A DNA stretch of 49,304 bases, from positions 1 to 49,304 of the forward strand of contig CACNWH010000008.1 in assembly GCA_902624105.1 (NCBI GenBank), in the 5' to 3' direction. Positions within the stretch are counted from its first letter, which is position 1; each line of letters starts with the position of its first letter. Both the position numbers and the translations under genes were made by a program. The notes beneath the pieces are model-generated. The model did not search any database. It had not been told where the DNA came from and saw only the letters and a program-made list of their open reading frames with translations. Of the stretch, positions 1 to 9,864 are shown in pieces. Source of the DNA: an uncultured Prochlorococcus sp. GTDB lineage: Bacteria; Cyanobacteriota; Cyanobacteriia; PCC-6307; Cyanobiaceae.

Positions 1-626
1 AGCATCCTAAATTAAATTATTCACAACTAAGTGATTTTTTGATTAACGCTGAGTCCTTGATGGTTAAAGTATCTTTAATCCTAACAAAATCAGATTTAAT
101 TCCTCCTGAGAAGCAAGTTCAACTCTTTGAAAAATTTAAAAATTGGGGTTATGAGCCGAAAATACTTTCATTGACTTCAAATAATGAATTGAATGATCTT
201 ATTGATGAATTAAAAACAAAAAAATGCTCTATATTTATGGGCCCTTCTGGTGTAGGTAAAACTACGTTATTGAATAAAATTATCCCGAATGTTAATAGAG
301 CAACATCAGTAGTTTCAAATAAAATTAAGAGAGGTAAAAATACTACAAGAAATATTGAGTTATTTCGGCTTTCTAGTGAAAATTATATTGTTGATACACC
401 AGGTTTTAATATCCTAAATAATTATGTGAAACCAAAAGAAATAGCTCTTCTGTTCCCCGAGTTTAAAAATCAAATTGATCAAAATCTTCTTAAGTGTAAG
501 TTTAGAGATTGTTTACATATTGATGAGCCAGGATGCAATTTAAATAAAAATTTTGAAAGGTATAAATTTTATAAAAATCTAATTAGAGATTCTAAGATTC
601 TTTGTCATCAAATCCAGGCAAATTAA
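1..626 (+). CDS. rsgA: Ribosome small subunit-dependent GTPase RsgA (5' truncated by window edge)
   Basis: Circularly permuted GTPase that acts late in 30S ribosomal subunit maturation. The reading frame is open from base 3, so the start codon lies outside the window; the N-terminal OB domain is missing. Visible motifs are the G4-like TKSD early in the fragment, the P-loop GPSGVGKTT (about 241-267), the G3 motif DTPGF (about 397-411), and the C-terminal zinc-binding segment with C-x-F-R-D-C-x-H...C. The order G4 then G1 then G3 is the permutation typical of the RsgA/YjeQ family. Its last 35 bases overlap the convergent ebfC gene. Identification is secure; only the N-terminus is unseen. Confidence 0.95.
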   Translation, partial: HPKLNYSQLSDFLINAESLMVKVSLILTKSDLIPPEKQVQLFEKFKNWGYEPKILSLTSNNELNDLIDELKTKKCSIFMGPSGVGKTTLLNKIIPNVNRATSVVSNKIKRGKNTTRNIELFRLSSENYIVDTPGFNILNNYVKPKEIALLFPEFKNQIDQNLLKCKFRDCLHIDEPGCNLNKNFERYKFYKNLIRDSKILCHQIQAN

Positions 627-942
627 AATTCAACCCACCTGTTAAATCATTCATCCTATCTTTCATTGTTTTAGTAGAGCTTTCATGAGCTTTTTGAATA
701 GCATCTAAAATATTTTTTTCGATAGTTTCTTTATCAGAATTTAAAAAATCTTCACTGACCTCTACACGTAAAGGAACTTGATTTCCACTAATCCATACTT
801 TAATCGACGCATCTTCACTTTCTCCTTCAATTTCCATTAATTCAAGTTCTTCTTGCAATTTTTGAGCATCTTGTTGAATTTGTTTTGCTTTTTTAAAAGC
901 TTCTGTTATTTGTCCAAAGTTTGGGAGTCCGAAACCAGCCAT
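592..942 (-). CDS. ebfC: YbaB/EbfC family nucleoid-associated protein
   Basis: Small DNA-binding protein of the YbaB/EbfC family, 116 aa, the usual family length. It has the expected start [12 protein letters not shown], a long charged N-terminal helix rich in K, Q and E, then a short beta region with [17 protein letters not shown], and a C-terminal helix ending in Lys/Met-rich sequence with a Gly-Leu tail. Family members bind DNA as dimers and coat the nucleoid. It lies 31 bases downstream of murB on the same strand, so it could be cotranscribed with murC-murB, and its 3' end overlaps rsgA by 35 bases on the opposite strand. Confidence 0.92.
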   Translation of the reverse strand: MAGFGLPNFGQITEAFKKAKQIQQDAQKLQEELELMEIEGESEDASIKVWISGNQVPLRVEVSEDFLNSDKETIEKNILDAIQKAHESSTKTMKDRMNDLTGGLNFNLPGFDDKES

Positions 943-972
943 GTGAGAAATATATTATTTAATTAAGGATAG

Positions 973-1854
973 TCAATATCCAATCATTCTTACTTCAGGA
1001 TGAAGAAATATTCCTTTTTTTTGTAGCACTTTTTGTTGAATCACACTTATTAATTCATAAATTTCTTCAGAGGTAGCATCTCCATTATTAACTATGAAAT
1101 TCGAATGCATCATAGATACCTGTGCACCTCCAATTGCAAATCCTTTTAAACCAGCTTCCTCAATAAGTTTTCCTGCATAATTATTGATTGGATTTTTAAA
1201 TACGCTTCCAAAGCTGGGAAGATGATAAGGTTGAGTACTGGTCTTTTTTTTGAGATTTTGCTTTGTTTCTTGTGTGATTTTTTTAATATTTTTGTTTGGT
1301 CGAAAAATAAAATTAGCTCTTAGTATTGTAAGATTATTTGTTTGAAATGAACTGAATCTATATTTAAAAATAAGATTTTCCTTGTCTATTTTATAAATTG
1401 AGAGATTTTCTGTATCCAAGACTTCAACAGATAATAAATATTTTGAAATCCAAAGTTTTCCAGAGCCTGCATTCATAAAAATTGCTCCGCCAATTGTGCC
1501 TGGAATTCCTATAAGCCATTCCCCACCTTCACAGCCATTTTGAGCGAGTAAATTTGCCATCACTGGTAACATAACTCCACATTCAGCTTCTACTAATCCT
1601 GAAATTTTATTGATTTTGATTTTTTTTAATTTTCTAGTACATATTGTTAACCCTTTATGAAAAGTATTTTTAATTAGTAAATTTGAACCAGCTCCAATAA
1701 TTCTATATTTTAAATTATTTAGTTTAACCCATTTTAAATATTCTATTACTTCAAATATAGTTTCTGGCTCAGCAAAAAATTCTGTGTAGCCACCAATTTT
1801 TATCGTTGTATAATTTAGAAGTTTTATATTATTCTTCACTTGTATATTGACCAT
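973..1854 (-). CDS. murB: UDP-N-acetylenolpyruvoylglucosamine reductase MurB
   Basis: FAD-dependent cytoplasmic enzyme that reduces UDP-GlcNAc-enolpyruvate to UDP-N-acetylmuramate, the second committed step of peptidoglycan synthesis. It shows the FAD-binding PCMH-like region with GAGSNLLI and GIPGTIGGAIFMNAG, and the C-terminal catalytic part with LPSFGSVFKNP and GGAQVSMMHSNFIVN; the Ser in GSVFKNP fits the family's proton donor. An in-frame ATG at 1908 would overlap the end of murC by 44 bases. The ATG at 1854 lies just past the murC stop and gives 293 aa, nearer the usual length, so it is preferred. It follows murC in one operon. Confidence 0.94.
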   Translation of the reverse strand: MVNIQVKNNIKLLNYTTIKIGGYTEFFAEPETIFEVIEYLKWVKLNNLKYRIIGAGSNLLIKNTFHKGLTICTRKLKKIKINKISGLVEAECGVMLPVMANLLAQNGCEGGEWLIGIPGTIGGAIFMNAGSGKLWISKYLLSVEVLDTENLSIYKIDKENLIFKYRFSSFQTNNLTILRANFIFRPNKNIKKITQETKQNLKKKTSTQPYHLPSFGSVFKNPINNYAGKLIEEAGLKGFAIGGAQVSMMHSNFIVNNGDATSEEIYELISVIQQKVLQKKGIFLHPEVRMIGY

Positions 1855-1864
1855 AAAAATATAA

Positions 1865-3289
1865 TTAAGAGTGTAATAATGACCATAAATTATGACAATC
1901 ACCTGCACCCATATTTAATATAAAATCTCCTTTATTTGTTAAATCAAGAAATTGTTTTGCTATCTCATGATTACTATTTATATATTTTACATTTTTATTA
2001 ATTTTATATATTTTATCTGCAATAAATTGAGAATTTATATTATTTAATTTATTTTCACCAGCGCTAAAAATATTTGTAATTATAATGTAATCAGCTTTTG
2101 AAAGTTCTTTTACAAATTCATCTAAAAATTTATTAACTCTGGTATATCTATGTGGTTGAAAAATTATAACAAGTCTTTTGGCATTATGATTTCTTTTAAT
2201 GAATAATCTTGCCAACTCAAGAGTTGCTTTAATCTCATTAGGATGATGCCCATAGTCATCAATGATTTTCCTCCCTAAAATCTCGCCTCTGAAGTCAAAT
2301 CTCTTTTTGGGTAATTGCAAGAACTGGATATTTTTCAGAATGAAATTAATATCTATATTTAAAATTCGACAAGCCGAAATTGCTGCAGTGATATTGGATA
2401 GATTATGTATTCCAGGGATAGGTATTTCAAGTCTTTTTATTGCTTGCCCATTCTCGTAATAATCTGCAATTGTGTATTTTGAATCAAATCTTCGTGAAAT
2501 CATTGCAAAATTTACATTATTAATTTTTTTTATAGACCATGTATAGTCTGAAGTAATATTTTCTTTTGTGATTTTGCAATCATCATTTGATAGTAGTATT
2601 TCTGAATTTGATCCAAATTCATTAAAAGACGAAATTAGTTCTCCTATATTCGAATAATAATCACAATGATCAAAATCAATGTTATTTATAATTCCTAAAT
2701 AAGGTTTATATTTTGATGTTGTTCCATCTGATTCATCAATTTCTGCTACTAGATATTTACTATTTTTTATTATTGTATTGGATTCGTATTTAGGTAAAAT
2801 ACCACCTACTATTGATGAAGTGTCTTTAGTGCACAAATCAATTAGAGTGGTTAATAAAGTGCTCGTAGAGGTTTTTCCATGAGATCCTGCGACTGCTATT
2901 GATTTGTAAGATTTCATGAGTATAGATAAGATTTCTGATCTATGCTTAATCTTTAGTTGTTGGTTAACACAATAATTTAATTCTTTATTATCATCATTTA
3001 TTGCAGAACTGATAACTATTGTAATGTTTTTAGGATTAAATTTTTTTTTGATTAAATCTATATTTTCAGGTTTTTGCGAGTTAAATACAATCCCACCATT
3101 ATTTTTTATTTCTATGAGTCGATCACTTTTGGCAATATCAGAACCTGAAACAGTTAACCCTTTTTTTAATAGAAATAGAGCAATACCTGACATACCGATA
3201 CCACCTAGACCAATAAAGTGATAATGATCTTGATTTAACAATTTATTTTTAATTAAGTCTTTAAACTTCAGATTAAAGATAACTTCCAA
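1865..3289 (-). CDS. murC: UDP-N-acetylmuramate--L-alanine ligase MurC
   Basis: ATP-dependent Mur ligase, 474 aa, which adds L-alanine to UDP-MurNAc in the cytoplasm. The N-terminal Rossmann-like UDP-binding domain has GLGGIGMSG (residues about 27-35). The central ATPase domain has AGSHGKTST (about 134-142) and the metal- and substrate-binding EIDESDGT. The C-terminal domain has DDYGHHPNEI and FQPHRYTR, typical of MurC. It is the first gene of murC-murB and diverges from gap2, with about 158 bases between them that must hold both promoters. Confidence 0.96.
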   Translation of the reverse strand: MEVIFNLKFKDLIKNKLLNQDHYHFIGLGGIGMSGIALFLLKKGLTVSGSDIAKSDRLIEIKNNGGIVFNSQKPENIDLIKKKFNPKNITIVISSAINDDNKELNYCVNQQLKIKHRSEILSILMKSYKSIAVAGSHGKTSTSTLLTTLIDLCTKDTSSIVGGILPKYESNTIIKNSKYLVAEIDESDGTTSKYKPYLGIINNIDFDHCDYYSNIGELISSFNEFGSNSEILLSNDDCKITKENITSDYTWSIKKINNVNFAMISRRFDSKYTIADYYENGQAIKRLEIPIPGIHNLSNITAAISACRILNIDINFILKNIQFLQLPKKRFDFRGEILGRKIIDDYGHHPNEIKATLELARLFIKRNHNAKRLVIIFQPHRYTRVNKFLDEFVKELSKADYIIITNIFSAGENKLNNINSQFIADKIYKINKNVKYINSNHEIAKQFLDLTNKGDFILNMGAGDCHNLWSLLHS

Positions 3290-3447
3290 AAAACTATTTG
3301 GCTTTAAATCTTACAAAATATTGTCTTAAATCAAAGATTTGAATTAATACAATTATCGTTTTTTTGCTTAACAAAACAAAAAATACCTACGATATTGCAA
3401 ATTATTCAGTATGATCAGCAGCTTAGGTACCAATTAGAAATTATTTT

Positions 3448-4470
3448 ATGACTTTGCGAGTTGCGATTAATGGGTTCGGTAGAATCGGTAGAAATTTCAT
3501 GCGTTGTTGGCTTAGTAGAGGCGCATATACCAACATTGAAGTTGTTGGGATTAACGTCACTTCTGATCCAAAGACTAATGCCCATCTTCTTAAATATGAT
3601 TCCGTGTTAGGAGCTCTTGAAGATGTGGATATTAAATACACTGATGATACTTTTATCATTAACAATAAAACCATCAAATGCTTTTCAGATAGAAATATTT
3701 TGAATTTACCTTGGAAAGATTGGGGAGTTGATTTGGTTATTGAGTCTACTGGCGTTTTTAACACGGATGTTGCGGCAAGTAAACATCTTGAGGTTGGAGC
3801 TAAAAAGGTTATATTAACTGCTCCTGGTAAAGGTGATGGGGTAGGTACTTACGTTGTTGGAGTTAATGCAGATACTTACAATCACAATGATTTTGATATC
3901 TTAAGCAATGCAAGCTGCACGACCAATTGTTTAGCTCCTGTTGTTAAAGTTCTAGACCAAAATTTTGGAATAAATAAAGGCCTAATGACAACAATTCATA
4001 GCTATACAGGAGATCAGAGAATTTTAGATAATAGTCATAGAGATCTCAGAAGAGCTAGAGCTGCCGCTACTAACATTGTTCCTACTTCTACTGGTGCTGC
4101 AAAAGCTGTAGCTTTGGTTTATCCAGAGATGAAAGGTAAATTAACGGGAATTGCTATGCGAGTTCCTACTCCAAATGTTTCTGCAGTGGATTTTGTTTTT
4201 GAATCTTCTAGATCTGTAACAGCTGAAGAGGTTAATAATGTCCTTAAAGAAGCATCTATTAGTGGAATGAAAGGCATCATTAAGTATGGCGATCTTCCCT
4301 TGGTTTCTAGCGACTACGCGGGAACTAATGAGTCTTCTATTGTTGATAGTGATCTGACTATGACTATTGGAGATAACCTTGTGAAGGTTTTAGCTTGGTA
4401 TGATAATGAATGGGGTTATAGTCAAAGGGTTGTTGATTTAGCTGAAATAGTTGCTGAAAAGTGGCAATAA
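3448..4470 (+). CDS. gap2: Glyceraldehyde-3-phosphate dehydrogenase (Calvin cycle type)
   Basis: Type I GAPDH, 340 aa. The Rossmann start [15 protein letters not shown] is followed by the catalytic SNASCTTNC with active-site Cys at residue 157, and the C-terminal [11 protein letters not shown]. In cyanobacteria the gap2 isoform uses NADP(H) or NAD(H) and runs in the reductive direction of the Calvin cycle; length and start [12 protein letters not shown] match that isoform, which is an assignment by similarity rather than by a decisive residue. It ends one base before the stop of the convergent thiL. A run of small A/T-rich boxes precedes the ATG without a clear Shine-Dalgarno. Confidence 0.96.
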   Translation: MTLRVAINGFGRIGRNFMRCWLSRGAYTNIEVVGINVTSDPKTNAHLLKYDSVLGALEDVDIKYTDDTFIINNKTIKCFSDRNILNLPWKDWGVDLVIESTGVFNTDVAASKHLEVGAKKVILTAPGKGDGVGTYVVGVNADTYNHNDFDILSNASCTTNCLAPVVKVLDQNFGINKGLMTTIHSYTGDQRILDNSHRDLRRARAAATNIVPTSTGAAKAVALVYPEMKGKLTGIAMRVPTPNVSAVDFVFESSRSVTAEEVNNVLKEASISGMKGIIKYGDLPLVSSDYAGTNESSIVDSDLTMTIGDNLVKVLAWYDNEWGYSQRVVDLAEIVAEKWQ

Positions 4471-4471
4471 C

Positions 4472-5455
4472 TTAAAAATGAGAGTATGAAATATTATTCA
4501 AATATTTATTTGGATAATTTTTAATTTCTACATTTGGACTCCCTTGAGCAAAATATCCTATTTCTGAGATTTCATTATCTATTTGCATCAATTTTGTTGC
4601 TAAATCCCTAGGGAGTGAAATTAATAATTCATAATCTTCTCCTCCAAAAAAATAAAACTGATCCCATTTTTGTCCTTTTGGCCAATAATCTTTTTTTGGT
4701 ATTTTTTGATAATCGATTATAGCTTTACATTTACTCTCTTTGCATAAATCTAGAATTGCTTGGTAAAAACCGTCGCTACTATCAGTGCATCCAATTTCTT
4801 TGTTTATTGAAAATTCACTTGATCGTAAAATTGTTTTAAAGATCTTGTTCTTGGGTGTTGGTCTGCAAAAGGCATTAATAGAATCCCTAATTAATTCTTC
4901 GTTTAGGTTCAGATCTTTTCTCTTTATTTGCTTTGTCCTTATTTGCAAGCCTAGTTTGCTTAATCCGTGAATACCTGTGGTAAGTAAAACTTCTCCAGGT
5001 TTACATGCATTTCTTCTGAGTTTAAGTTTACTCTGTAATCCTATAGCAGTAACGGAGATCATCTTGCTTTCTCCTCTTGAACAATCCCCTCCTAAAATTG
5101 AACCTCCAAACTGATTTAAAGCTTCATTAAAGCCCTCATACAATTCTTGAACCCATGCCCATTCCGTCTTGGGGGTAAGAACTAATCCAATATTTACTCC
5201 AATAAATTCAATACATCCACTAGAAATCAAATCTGAGTAGTTTGTTGTAACTGCTTTCCATCCAATATCCCTTGGAGAAATTATTTTGTTATTAAAGTGG
5301 GTTTTCTCAACCATTAAATCAGTATTTATTAATAAATTTTCTCTTTTGGTATCTATGAATGCGCAGTCATCTGATGCTTGATCGGGCGGCATATATTTTG
5401 CGAGTCTCTTTATTAGTTCTTTTTCTCCAATATCTTTTACTGTTTCTTTATGCAT
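4472..5455 (-). CDS. thiL: Thiamine-monophosphate kinase ThiL
   Basis: ATP-dependent kinase of the PurM/AIRS superfamily, 327 aa, converting thiamine monophosphate to the active cofactor thiamine diphosphate. It has the N-terminal DDCAFID (metal and phosphate binding), TDLMVEKTHF, a DIGWKAVTTNYSDLISSG block, GGDCSRGE, and the C-terminal TDSSDGF and GGEDYELLISLP motifs. Start ATG at 5455 overlaps the end of the upstream cyclophilin gene by 8 bases, so the two are translationally linked. A thiamine link recurs in the window with the ThiO-like oxidase at 33923. Confidence 0.94.
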   Translation of the reverse strand: MHKETVKDIGEKELIKRLAKYMPPDQASDDCAFIDTKRENLLINTDLMVEKTHFNNKIISPRDIGWKAVTTNYSDLISSGCIEFIGVNIGLVLTPKTEWAWVQELYEGFNEALNQFGGSILGGDCSRGESKMISVTAIGLQSKLKLRRNACKPGEVLLTTGIHGLSKLGLQIRTKQIKRKDLNLNEELIRDSINAFCRPTPKNKIFKTILRSSEFSINKEIGCTDSSDGFYQAILDLCKESKCKAIIDYQKIPKKDYWPKGQKWDQFYFFGGEDYELLISLPRDLATKLMQIDNEISEIGYFAQGSPNVEIKNYPNKYLNNISYSHF

Positions 5456-6548
5456 GTGCTTTTAAATTTTCTTCTCCCTCAATTATTTCTATAGAAGTAA
5501 TCCTATCATCCATATTGAGCTCTTCAAGAATATCTGCACCATCTACAACGTATCCAAAAGCAGCGTTTCGACCATCAATTAAATTTCTTCCAGCAGGATT
5601 AAGTTCCGCTTCATAAAGGAAGAAGAAAAATTGTGAAGACCCATCATTAACTGCTTCACTTGAATGAGACCATCCTAATGTTCCTAATGTGGCAAACGGT
5701 AATGTAGGTGTTTCAGTATAAAACCCTAAATCCTCAAATGTCTCATTGTAGAAGGTCTCTGGTTCTCCTGGTACTCGTATCTCCAGGGGAACAAGCCTCT
5801 GCTCATTTGTTTCTGGATCTACATAGCCAATGTCATCTCCCTTTGGATCTCCTGTTTGTAAAACAAAAAATTCTTCAGCTCTATTTATTGGTAAATCATT
5901 ATAAAAGTTTTTACTTACGAGGTCTATAAATGCCCCACCAGTAAGTGGTGCATTATAGCCATCTATAATTGCTTCCATAGATCCTTTTGTAGTATTAATT
6001 TTGACGTTTGCTCTCCCTAGTAATCTTGGTAGATTATCAAATTCGCTAGGAATCTTATAAGGAAATTTATTTGGCAAGAAAAATTCTTCTAAATCTCCAA
6101 TCTTTTCAAGAGCTTCCTTGCGAACGTCGATGAATGCATACTTGTCTTTAATTTTTGCTGTATCTGCGAGATTATCTAAATCTGTTTTTAGATCGTTTAG
6201 TGTATTCTCAGCAATAGTTTTATTGTCGTTTTCAATTTTCTCTAGAATTGAACGATTATATTTTTTTAAAAGAGATTGACTTTTTGCAACAGTTTTTGTT
6301 AACGCGGGCCATCTCCCTCCTCTCACAAGATCGCTTGTGTCTTCAAGCCGATGCTGGATGTCTTGCAGTTCTATCTGTTTTATTGGCAAAGAGTTTCTTA
6401 AGATAGCATTTGGGTCTTTGACTGCATTTCCATTTGGTAAATCAGCGAAAACTATAGTAGGATTTACTAAGAATATTTGAACAAAAATAATTAATACAAA
6501 AAAATAATTTTTGTTCAAATTTGATAAAAATTTTTGCATAGGACTCAA
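5448..6548 (-). CDS. Lumenal/periplasmic cyclophilin-type peptidyl-prolyl isomerase (CYP38/TLP40-like)
   Basis: About 366 aa. An N-terminal signal peptide (hydrophobic stretch around residues 14-36, ending VFADLP) predicts export to the thylakoid lumen or periplasm. Next comes a roughly 120-residue helical, charged domain that resembles the PsbQ-like helical bundle of the plant CYP38/TLP40 group, then a divergent cyclophilin domain with [45 protein letters not shown] and a [10 protein letters not shown] end. Proteins of this group assist photosystem II assembly; that role is inferred by family. Start could be the ATG at 6548 or 6539. It diverges from efp and overlaps thiL downstream. Confidence 0.88.
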   Translation of the reverse strand: MSPMQKFLSNLNKNYFFVLIIFVQIFLVNPTIVFADLPNGNAVKDPNAILRNSLPIKQIELQDIQHRLEDTSDLVRGGRWPALTKTVAKSQSLLKKYNRSILEKIENDNKTIAENTLNDLKTDLDNLADTAKIKDKYAFIDVRKEALEKIGDLEEFFLPNKFPYKIPSEFDNLPRLLGRANVKINTTKGSMEAIIDGYNAPLTGGAFIDLVSKNFYNDLPINRAEEFFVLQTGDPKGDDIGYVDPETNEQRLVPLEIRVPGEPETFYNETFEDLGFYTETPTLPFATLGTLGWSHSSEAVNDGSSQFFFFLYEAELNPAGRNLIDGRNAAFGYVVDGADILEELNMDDRITSIEIIEGEENLKAHA

Positions 6549-6582
6549 ACAGGTTTATGATCTCTGGGGATGTAATACAGGA

Positions 6583-7143
6583 ATGATTTCCAGTAACGAT
6601 TTTCGCACAGGTACTTCCATTGAGATGGATGGGCAAGTTTGGCGGGTTGTAGAATTTCTACATGTAAAGCCTGGCAAGGGATCTGCCTTTGTAAGAACAA
6701 AATTAAAATCAGTTCAAAATGGGAATGTTATTGAAAAGACATTCCGAGCTGGTGAATCTGTACAGCAGGCTATTCTAGAGAAGTCTAACCTCCAACACAC
6801 ATATGTGGAGTCTGGAGATTATGTTTTTATGAATATGTCAAGTTTTGAAGAAACAAGATTAACTTCAGATCAGATTGGTCAAAGTTGTAAATATTTAAAA
6901 GAAGGAATGGAGGTTAATGTTGTTTCTTGGAATGGTAGAGTTTTAGAGGTAGAGTTGCCTATTTCTGTGTCACTTAAAGTTACAGAAACCGATCCTGGGG
7001 TCAAAGGCGACACAGCTAGTGGTGGCACAAAACCAGCTATCCTGGAAACAGGAGCACAAGTAATGGTTCCTTTGTTTATTTCTGTTGGAGAAATGATTAA
7101 AGTTGATACCAGAAACGATAGCTATTTAGGACGGGAAAACTAA
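6583..7143 (+). CDS. efp: Translation elongation factor P
   Basis: EF-P relieves ribosome stalling at polyproline stretches. The start [15 protein letters not shown] at 6583 gives 186 aa, the standard length; the frame stays open 72 bases further upstream, but that extension overlaps the start of the divergent cyclophilin gene and is not part of the family. Domain I carries [13 protein letters not shown], whose lysine is the position modified in many bacteria; domains II/III follow with [13 protein letters not shown] and [16 protein letters not shown], the terminal EF-P signature. The stop and the next start share a base (TAATG), so efp and accB form an operon, an arrangement common in cyanobacteria. 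Confidence 0.96.
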   Translation: MISSNDFRTGTSIEMDGQVWRVVEFLHVKPGKGSAFVRTKLKSVQNGNVIEKTFRAGESVQQAILEKSNLQHTYVESGDYVFMNMSSFEETRLTSDQIGQSCKYLKEGMEVNVVSWNGRVLEVELPISVSLKVTETDPGVKGDTASGGTKPAILETGAQVMVPLFISVGEMIKVDTRNDSYLGREN

Positions 7144-7646
7144 TGGCACTAAAATTAGATCATGATGATTTAAATCATTTAATAGAAAAGATATCTACAA
7201 GTGATATTCAAGAATTTTATCTCGAGGGAGAAGATTTTAAACTTGAAATAAAGAGAAATTTAGTTAGTAATCAACAAATTATTCAAAGCCAACCTGCAAG
7301 CGATGTAAGAAGTCAGGAAGATGAAAATAAATCAGGTGAAAAAAATAATTTCTCATCATCCCCTCCTGAGCTAACTCCTTCAGTGGCTCCTCCAGGACGC
7401 TCTGACCTCCTTGATATAACTTCACCTATGGTAGGAACTTTTTACAGAGCATCAGCTCCTGGAGAAGATCCTTTCGTTGAGATAGGAAGCTCAATAGCTG
7501 TTGGCCAAACAATTTGTATCTTAGAAGCGATGAAGCTTATGAATGAAATTGAATCTGAGTTTAATGGGGTAGTAGTGGAAGTATTGGTCGATAATGGTAC
7601 TCCAGTTGAATTTGGCCAAGTTTTAATGCGAGTAAAGAAATCTTAG
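7143..7646 (+). CDS. accB: Biotin carboxyl carrier protein of acetyl-CoA carboxylase
   Basis: BCCP subunit of acetyl-CoA carboxylase, 167 aa; it carries carboxybiotin between the carboxylase and transferase in fatty acid synthesis. An N-terminal helical segment (1-45) is joined by a Pro/Ser-rich linker (about 48-90) to the C-terminal biotinyl domain, with SPMVGTFYRA and the biotinylation motif EAMKLMNEIE, target Lys 131. It starts by a one-base overlap with efp and its TAG stop overlaps the stop of convergent pdxA in the tetranucleotide TTAG. Confidence 0.96.
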   Translation: MALKLDHDDLNHLIEKISTSDIQEFYLEGEDFKLEIKRNLVSNQQIIQSQPASDVRSQEDENKSGEKNNFSSSPPELTPSVAPPGRSDLLDITSPMVGTFYRASAPGEDPFVEIGSSIAVGQTICILEAMKLMNEIESEFNGVVVEVLVDNGTPVEFGQVLMRVKKS

Positions 7647-8644
7647 TTATTTAATAAATCATTAGCAGTCTTTATTGCCTCTATCATGCTTTGACATTGA
7701 GCGATGCCTTTTCCTGCAATGTCAAAACCAGTTCCATGGTCTGGTGACGTTCTAACTATTGGTAATCCTACAGTTGTATTTACTGAATAGCTTAATGAGA
7801 TAATTTTTACAGGTATTAAACCTTGGTCATGATAAATAGCAAGTATACCGTCAGGCGCTTTAGTTTTATTCTCCCTCCATGCTTTTGCAGAAGATATCCA
7901 ACAGCTATCAGGGGATATTAATTGGCTTAAATTAACCAGCGGATTTTTTATTTTCCAATCTTGTATCGCTTGGTTCATAAAATCAATTTCTTCAGTTCCT
8001 AAAATCCCTTCTTCACCTGCATGTGGATTTAATCCTGCAATTTGTAAAAAGGGCTTTGCTTTGAATTTATTGCAGAATTTGTAAAGTAAATCTAATTTTG
8101 AATTTATTAAATTTTTATCTAATTTATATGGCACTTCTTTTAATGGAATATGAGTTGTAGCTAATAGAGTATTAAATCGCCAACCTGTGAACGGAGATTT
8201 GGCAGTAAATAGCATTCCAACATTAGGAGACTTACAAATTTCAGATAATAATTCGGTTTGTCCAGAATAATTATGACCTGCTGAATTCCATAATTTTTTG
8301 CATATAGGGCTTGTTACTAAAGCAGAATTTGGTGAATTTCTAACAATTTCAATAGCATGTTTTAGGTATAGAAAGCTTGCATTTCCAGTATCATTTGAAG
8401 GCTCTTTAACGTTATAATTCGAGATTTTTAAGTCGTCTATATTTAATTGATTAGGGTCAACAATTTTTTCTATACCTAGTGACTTAAGAAATAAATATTT
8501 AGATATTAAATTTTTCTTATTTCCAACTATGAGTATATTAATTTTTTTTGGTATCTCTTCTGATGCTAATGCTTTTAAAATAATTTCAGGTCCAACACCA
8601 GCTTCATCCCCTACTGTAATAACAATTTTTGGATTATCTTCCAT
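7643..8644 (-). CDS. pdxA: 4-hydroxythreonine-4-phosphate dehydrogenase PdxA
   Basis: NAD-dependent, metal-requiring oxidoreductase of pyridoxal 5'-phosphate synthesis or a close paralogue, 333 aa. Visible are the N-terminal TVGDEAGVGPEI, the region with ALVTSPICKKLW and HNYSGQTELL, the metal-site HIPLKEVP and GLNPHAGEEG, and the C-terminal YHDQGLIPVK and GLPIVRTSPDHGTGFDIAG blocks. All are PdxA family signatures. The downstream end shares four bases with the end of accB. It is 29 bases downstream of the epimerase-like gene on the same strand and may share its transcript. Confidence 0.93.
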   Translation of the reverse strand: MEDNPKIVITVGDEAGVGPEIILKALASEEIPKKINILIVGNKKNLISKYLFLKSLGIEKIVDPNQLNIDDLKISNYNVKEPSNDTGNASFLYLKHAIEIVRNSPNSALVTSPICKKLWNSAGHNYSGQTELLSEICKSPNVGMLFTAKSPFTGWRFNTLLATTHIPLKEVPYKLDKNLINSKLDLLYKFCNKFKAKPFLQIAGLNPHAGEEGILGTEEIDFMNQAIQDWKIKNPLVNLSQLISPDSCWISSAKAWRENKTKAPDGILAIYHDQGLIPVKIISLSYSVNTTVGLPIVRTSPDHGTGFDIAGKGIAQCQSMIEAIKTANDLLNN

Positions 8645-8673
8645 AAGTTTATTTTTAATAAATGAATATTAAT

Positions 8674-9591
8674 TTAATTTTTTAGATAGTTAAATTTTAT
8701 GAGGTTTTTTTCTTTAATTACATCAAGACAATTTCTTAAACCAGATTTGTAATTTTCATGTATAAGTTTATACCCTAAGTCTTTGCAGAGTAATGCATTG
8801 GATACTCTTCTATTTTCTTGCCAAAATGATAAGGCAATAGGAGAAAGTAATTTTTTTGCATCTTCAAAATTTATTGGCTCAGGCATTTTTAATCCTAACA
8901 ATTTATAGCTATGCTCTATTACTTCAATCTGAGAAGTGGGATAATTATCGGCTATATTTATTACTTGCTTAAAGTTTTCATTATTAATTTTTAGTAATAA
9001 ATATATTATTGCGTTAGCTATGTCTGCGATATGAATCCTTGAAAAAACCTGATTTTGTTTATGAATAACTTTGATATTTTTTTTTAATATTGATTCAAAT
9101 GTTGATCTTCCTGGCCCATAAATACCAGGTAGCCTGAAAATTTGTATTGGTAAATTTGAATCAAGCCAGCTTTTTTCGCATAGTAATCTTCTTTTGCTTC
9201 TGTCTTGTAAGGGGTTGGGAGTGTCTTCCTCTGTAACCCATTCGCCAAATGTATTACCGTATACACCAGTTGTTGATAGGTATCCTGCCCATTCTAAATT
9301 AAGACTTTTTAATTTCTGAAGTAGTCGCGATAAGACGGGATCTTTTCCACTTTTGTCTGGAGGAATACAACTTATAACATGAGTAGTCCTATCAAAAATG
9401 TCCTCAGGCGGAAGTTCTTTAGAAAGACTGTCAAAGACAAAACTTGTTGTATCGTTTTGCATCCTCCTAGAGCTCGTTAGTGCTTCACAGCCTAATTTCC
9501 TTATTTCATGTGCAATAAATTGACCGCTGAAACCTCCTCCAAATATTATGAATTTTTTATTTTTTAATGAATTTCTTGCAAAGTTTTTCAT
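8674..9591 (-). CDS. NAD(P)-dependent epimerase/dehydratase-like protein (extended SDR, YeeZ-like)
   Basis: About 305 aa Rossmann-fold protein. The N-terminus has a cofactor-binding glycine motif FGGGFSGQFIA (residues about 17-27), then SSRRM, a middle GYLSTTGVYGN segment containing the SDR Ser/Thr and Tyr, and FRLPGIYGPGRST. The classical YxxxK is not obvious, since the tyrosine is followed by GNTFGEW, as in the YeeZ/atypical SDR branch. Substrate is unknown. It lies upstream of pdxA on the same strand and diverges from the small membrane protein at 9625. Confidence 0.8.
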   Translation of the reverse strand: MKNFARNSLKNKKFIIFGGGFSGQFIAHEIRKLGCEALTSSRRMQNDTTSFVFDSLSKELPPEDIFDRTTHVISCIPPDKSGKDPVLSRLLQKLKSLNLEWAGYLSTTGVYGNTFGEWVTEEDTPNPLQDRSKRRLLCEKSWLDSNLPIQIFRLPGIYGPGRSTFESILKKNIKVIHKQNQVFSRIHIADIANAIIYLLLKINNENFKQVINIADNYPTSQIEVIEHSYKLLGLKMPEPINFEDAKKLLSPIALSFWQENRRVSNALLCKDLGYKLIHENYKSGLRNCLDVIKEKNLIKFNYLKN

Positions 9592-9624
9592 ATGATATTA
9601 TAACTAGTACAAGTGTATTAATAA

Positions 9625-9864
9625 ATGATGAAGACTTTAGAAAAGCCTTTGGCCAAATTAAATACAGACATTTATTTTAGCCAGTTGTATCGTCAAAATA
9701 GATTAAAAAGCTATAATTTTCAACATAAGAAATTCCATATAAAATGGAAATTTTTACTTATAGCAATGTCAATTTTTACTTTTATCTCTTTTCCTGATTC
9801 ACCTGAAATTGATGGAGATATTTGTAATAAATTTAATAATGAACAAGTGTGTAATATTTGGTAG
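9625..9864 (+). CDS. Small single-span membrane protein, unknown function
   Basis: A 79-aa ORF starting ATGATG, so the start may be at 9625 or 9628. It has a basic, Gln/Asn/Tyr-rich N-terminal half (about 1-44), one hydrophobic segment KFLLIAMSIFTFISF (about 43-57), and a short acidic tail with two cysteines (GDICNKFNNEQVCNIW). The two Cys after the membrane segment could form a disulfide if the tail is outside. It stops on the base directly before the convergent HNH gene ends, which supports it as a real gene. I do not recognise the family. Confidence 0.6.
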   Translation: MMKTLEKPLAKLNTDIYFSQLYRQNRLKSYNFQHKKFHIKWKFLLIAMSIFTFISFPDSPEIDGDICNKFNNEQVCNIW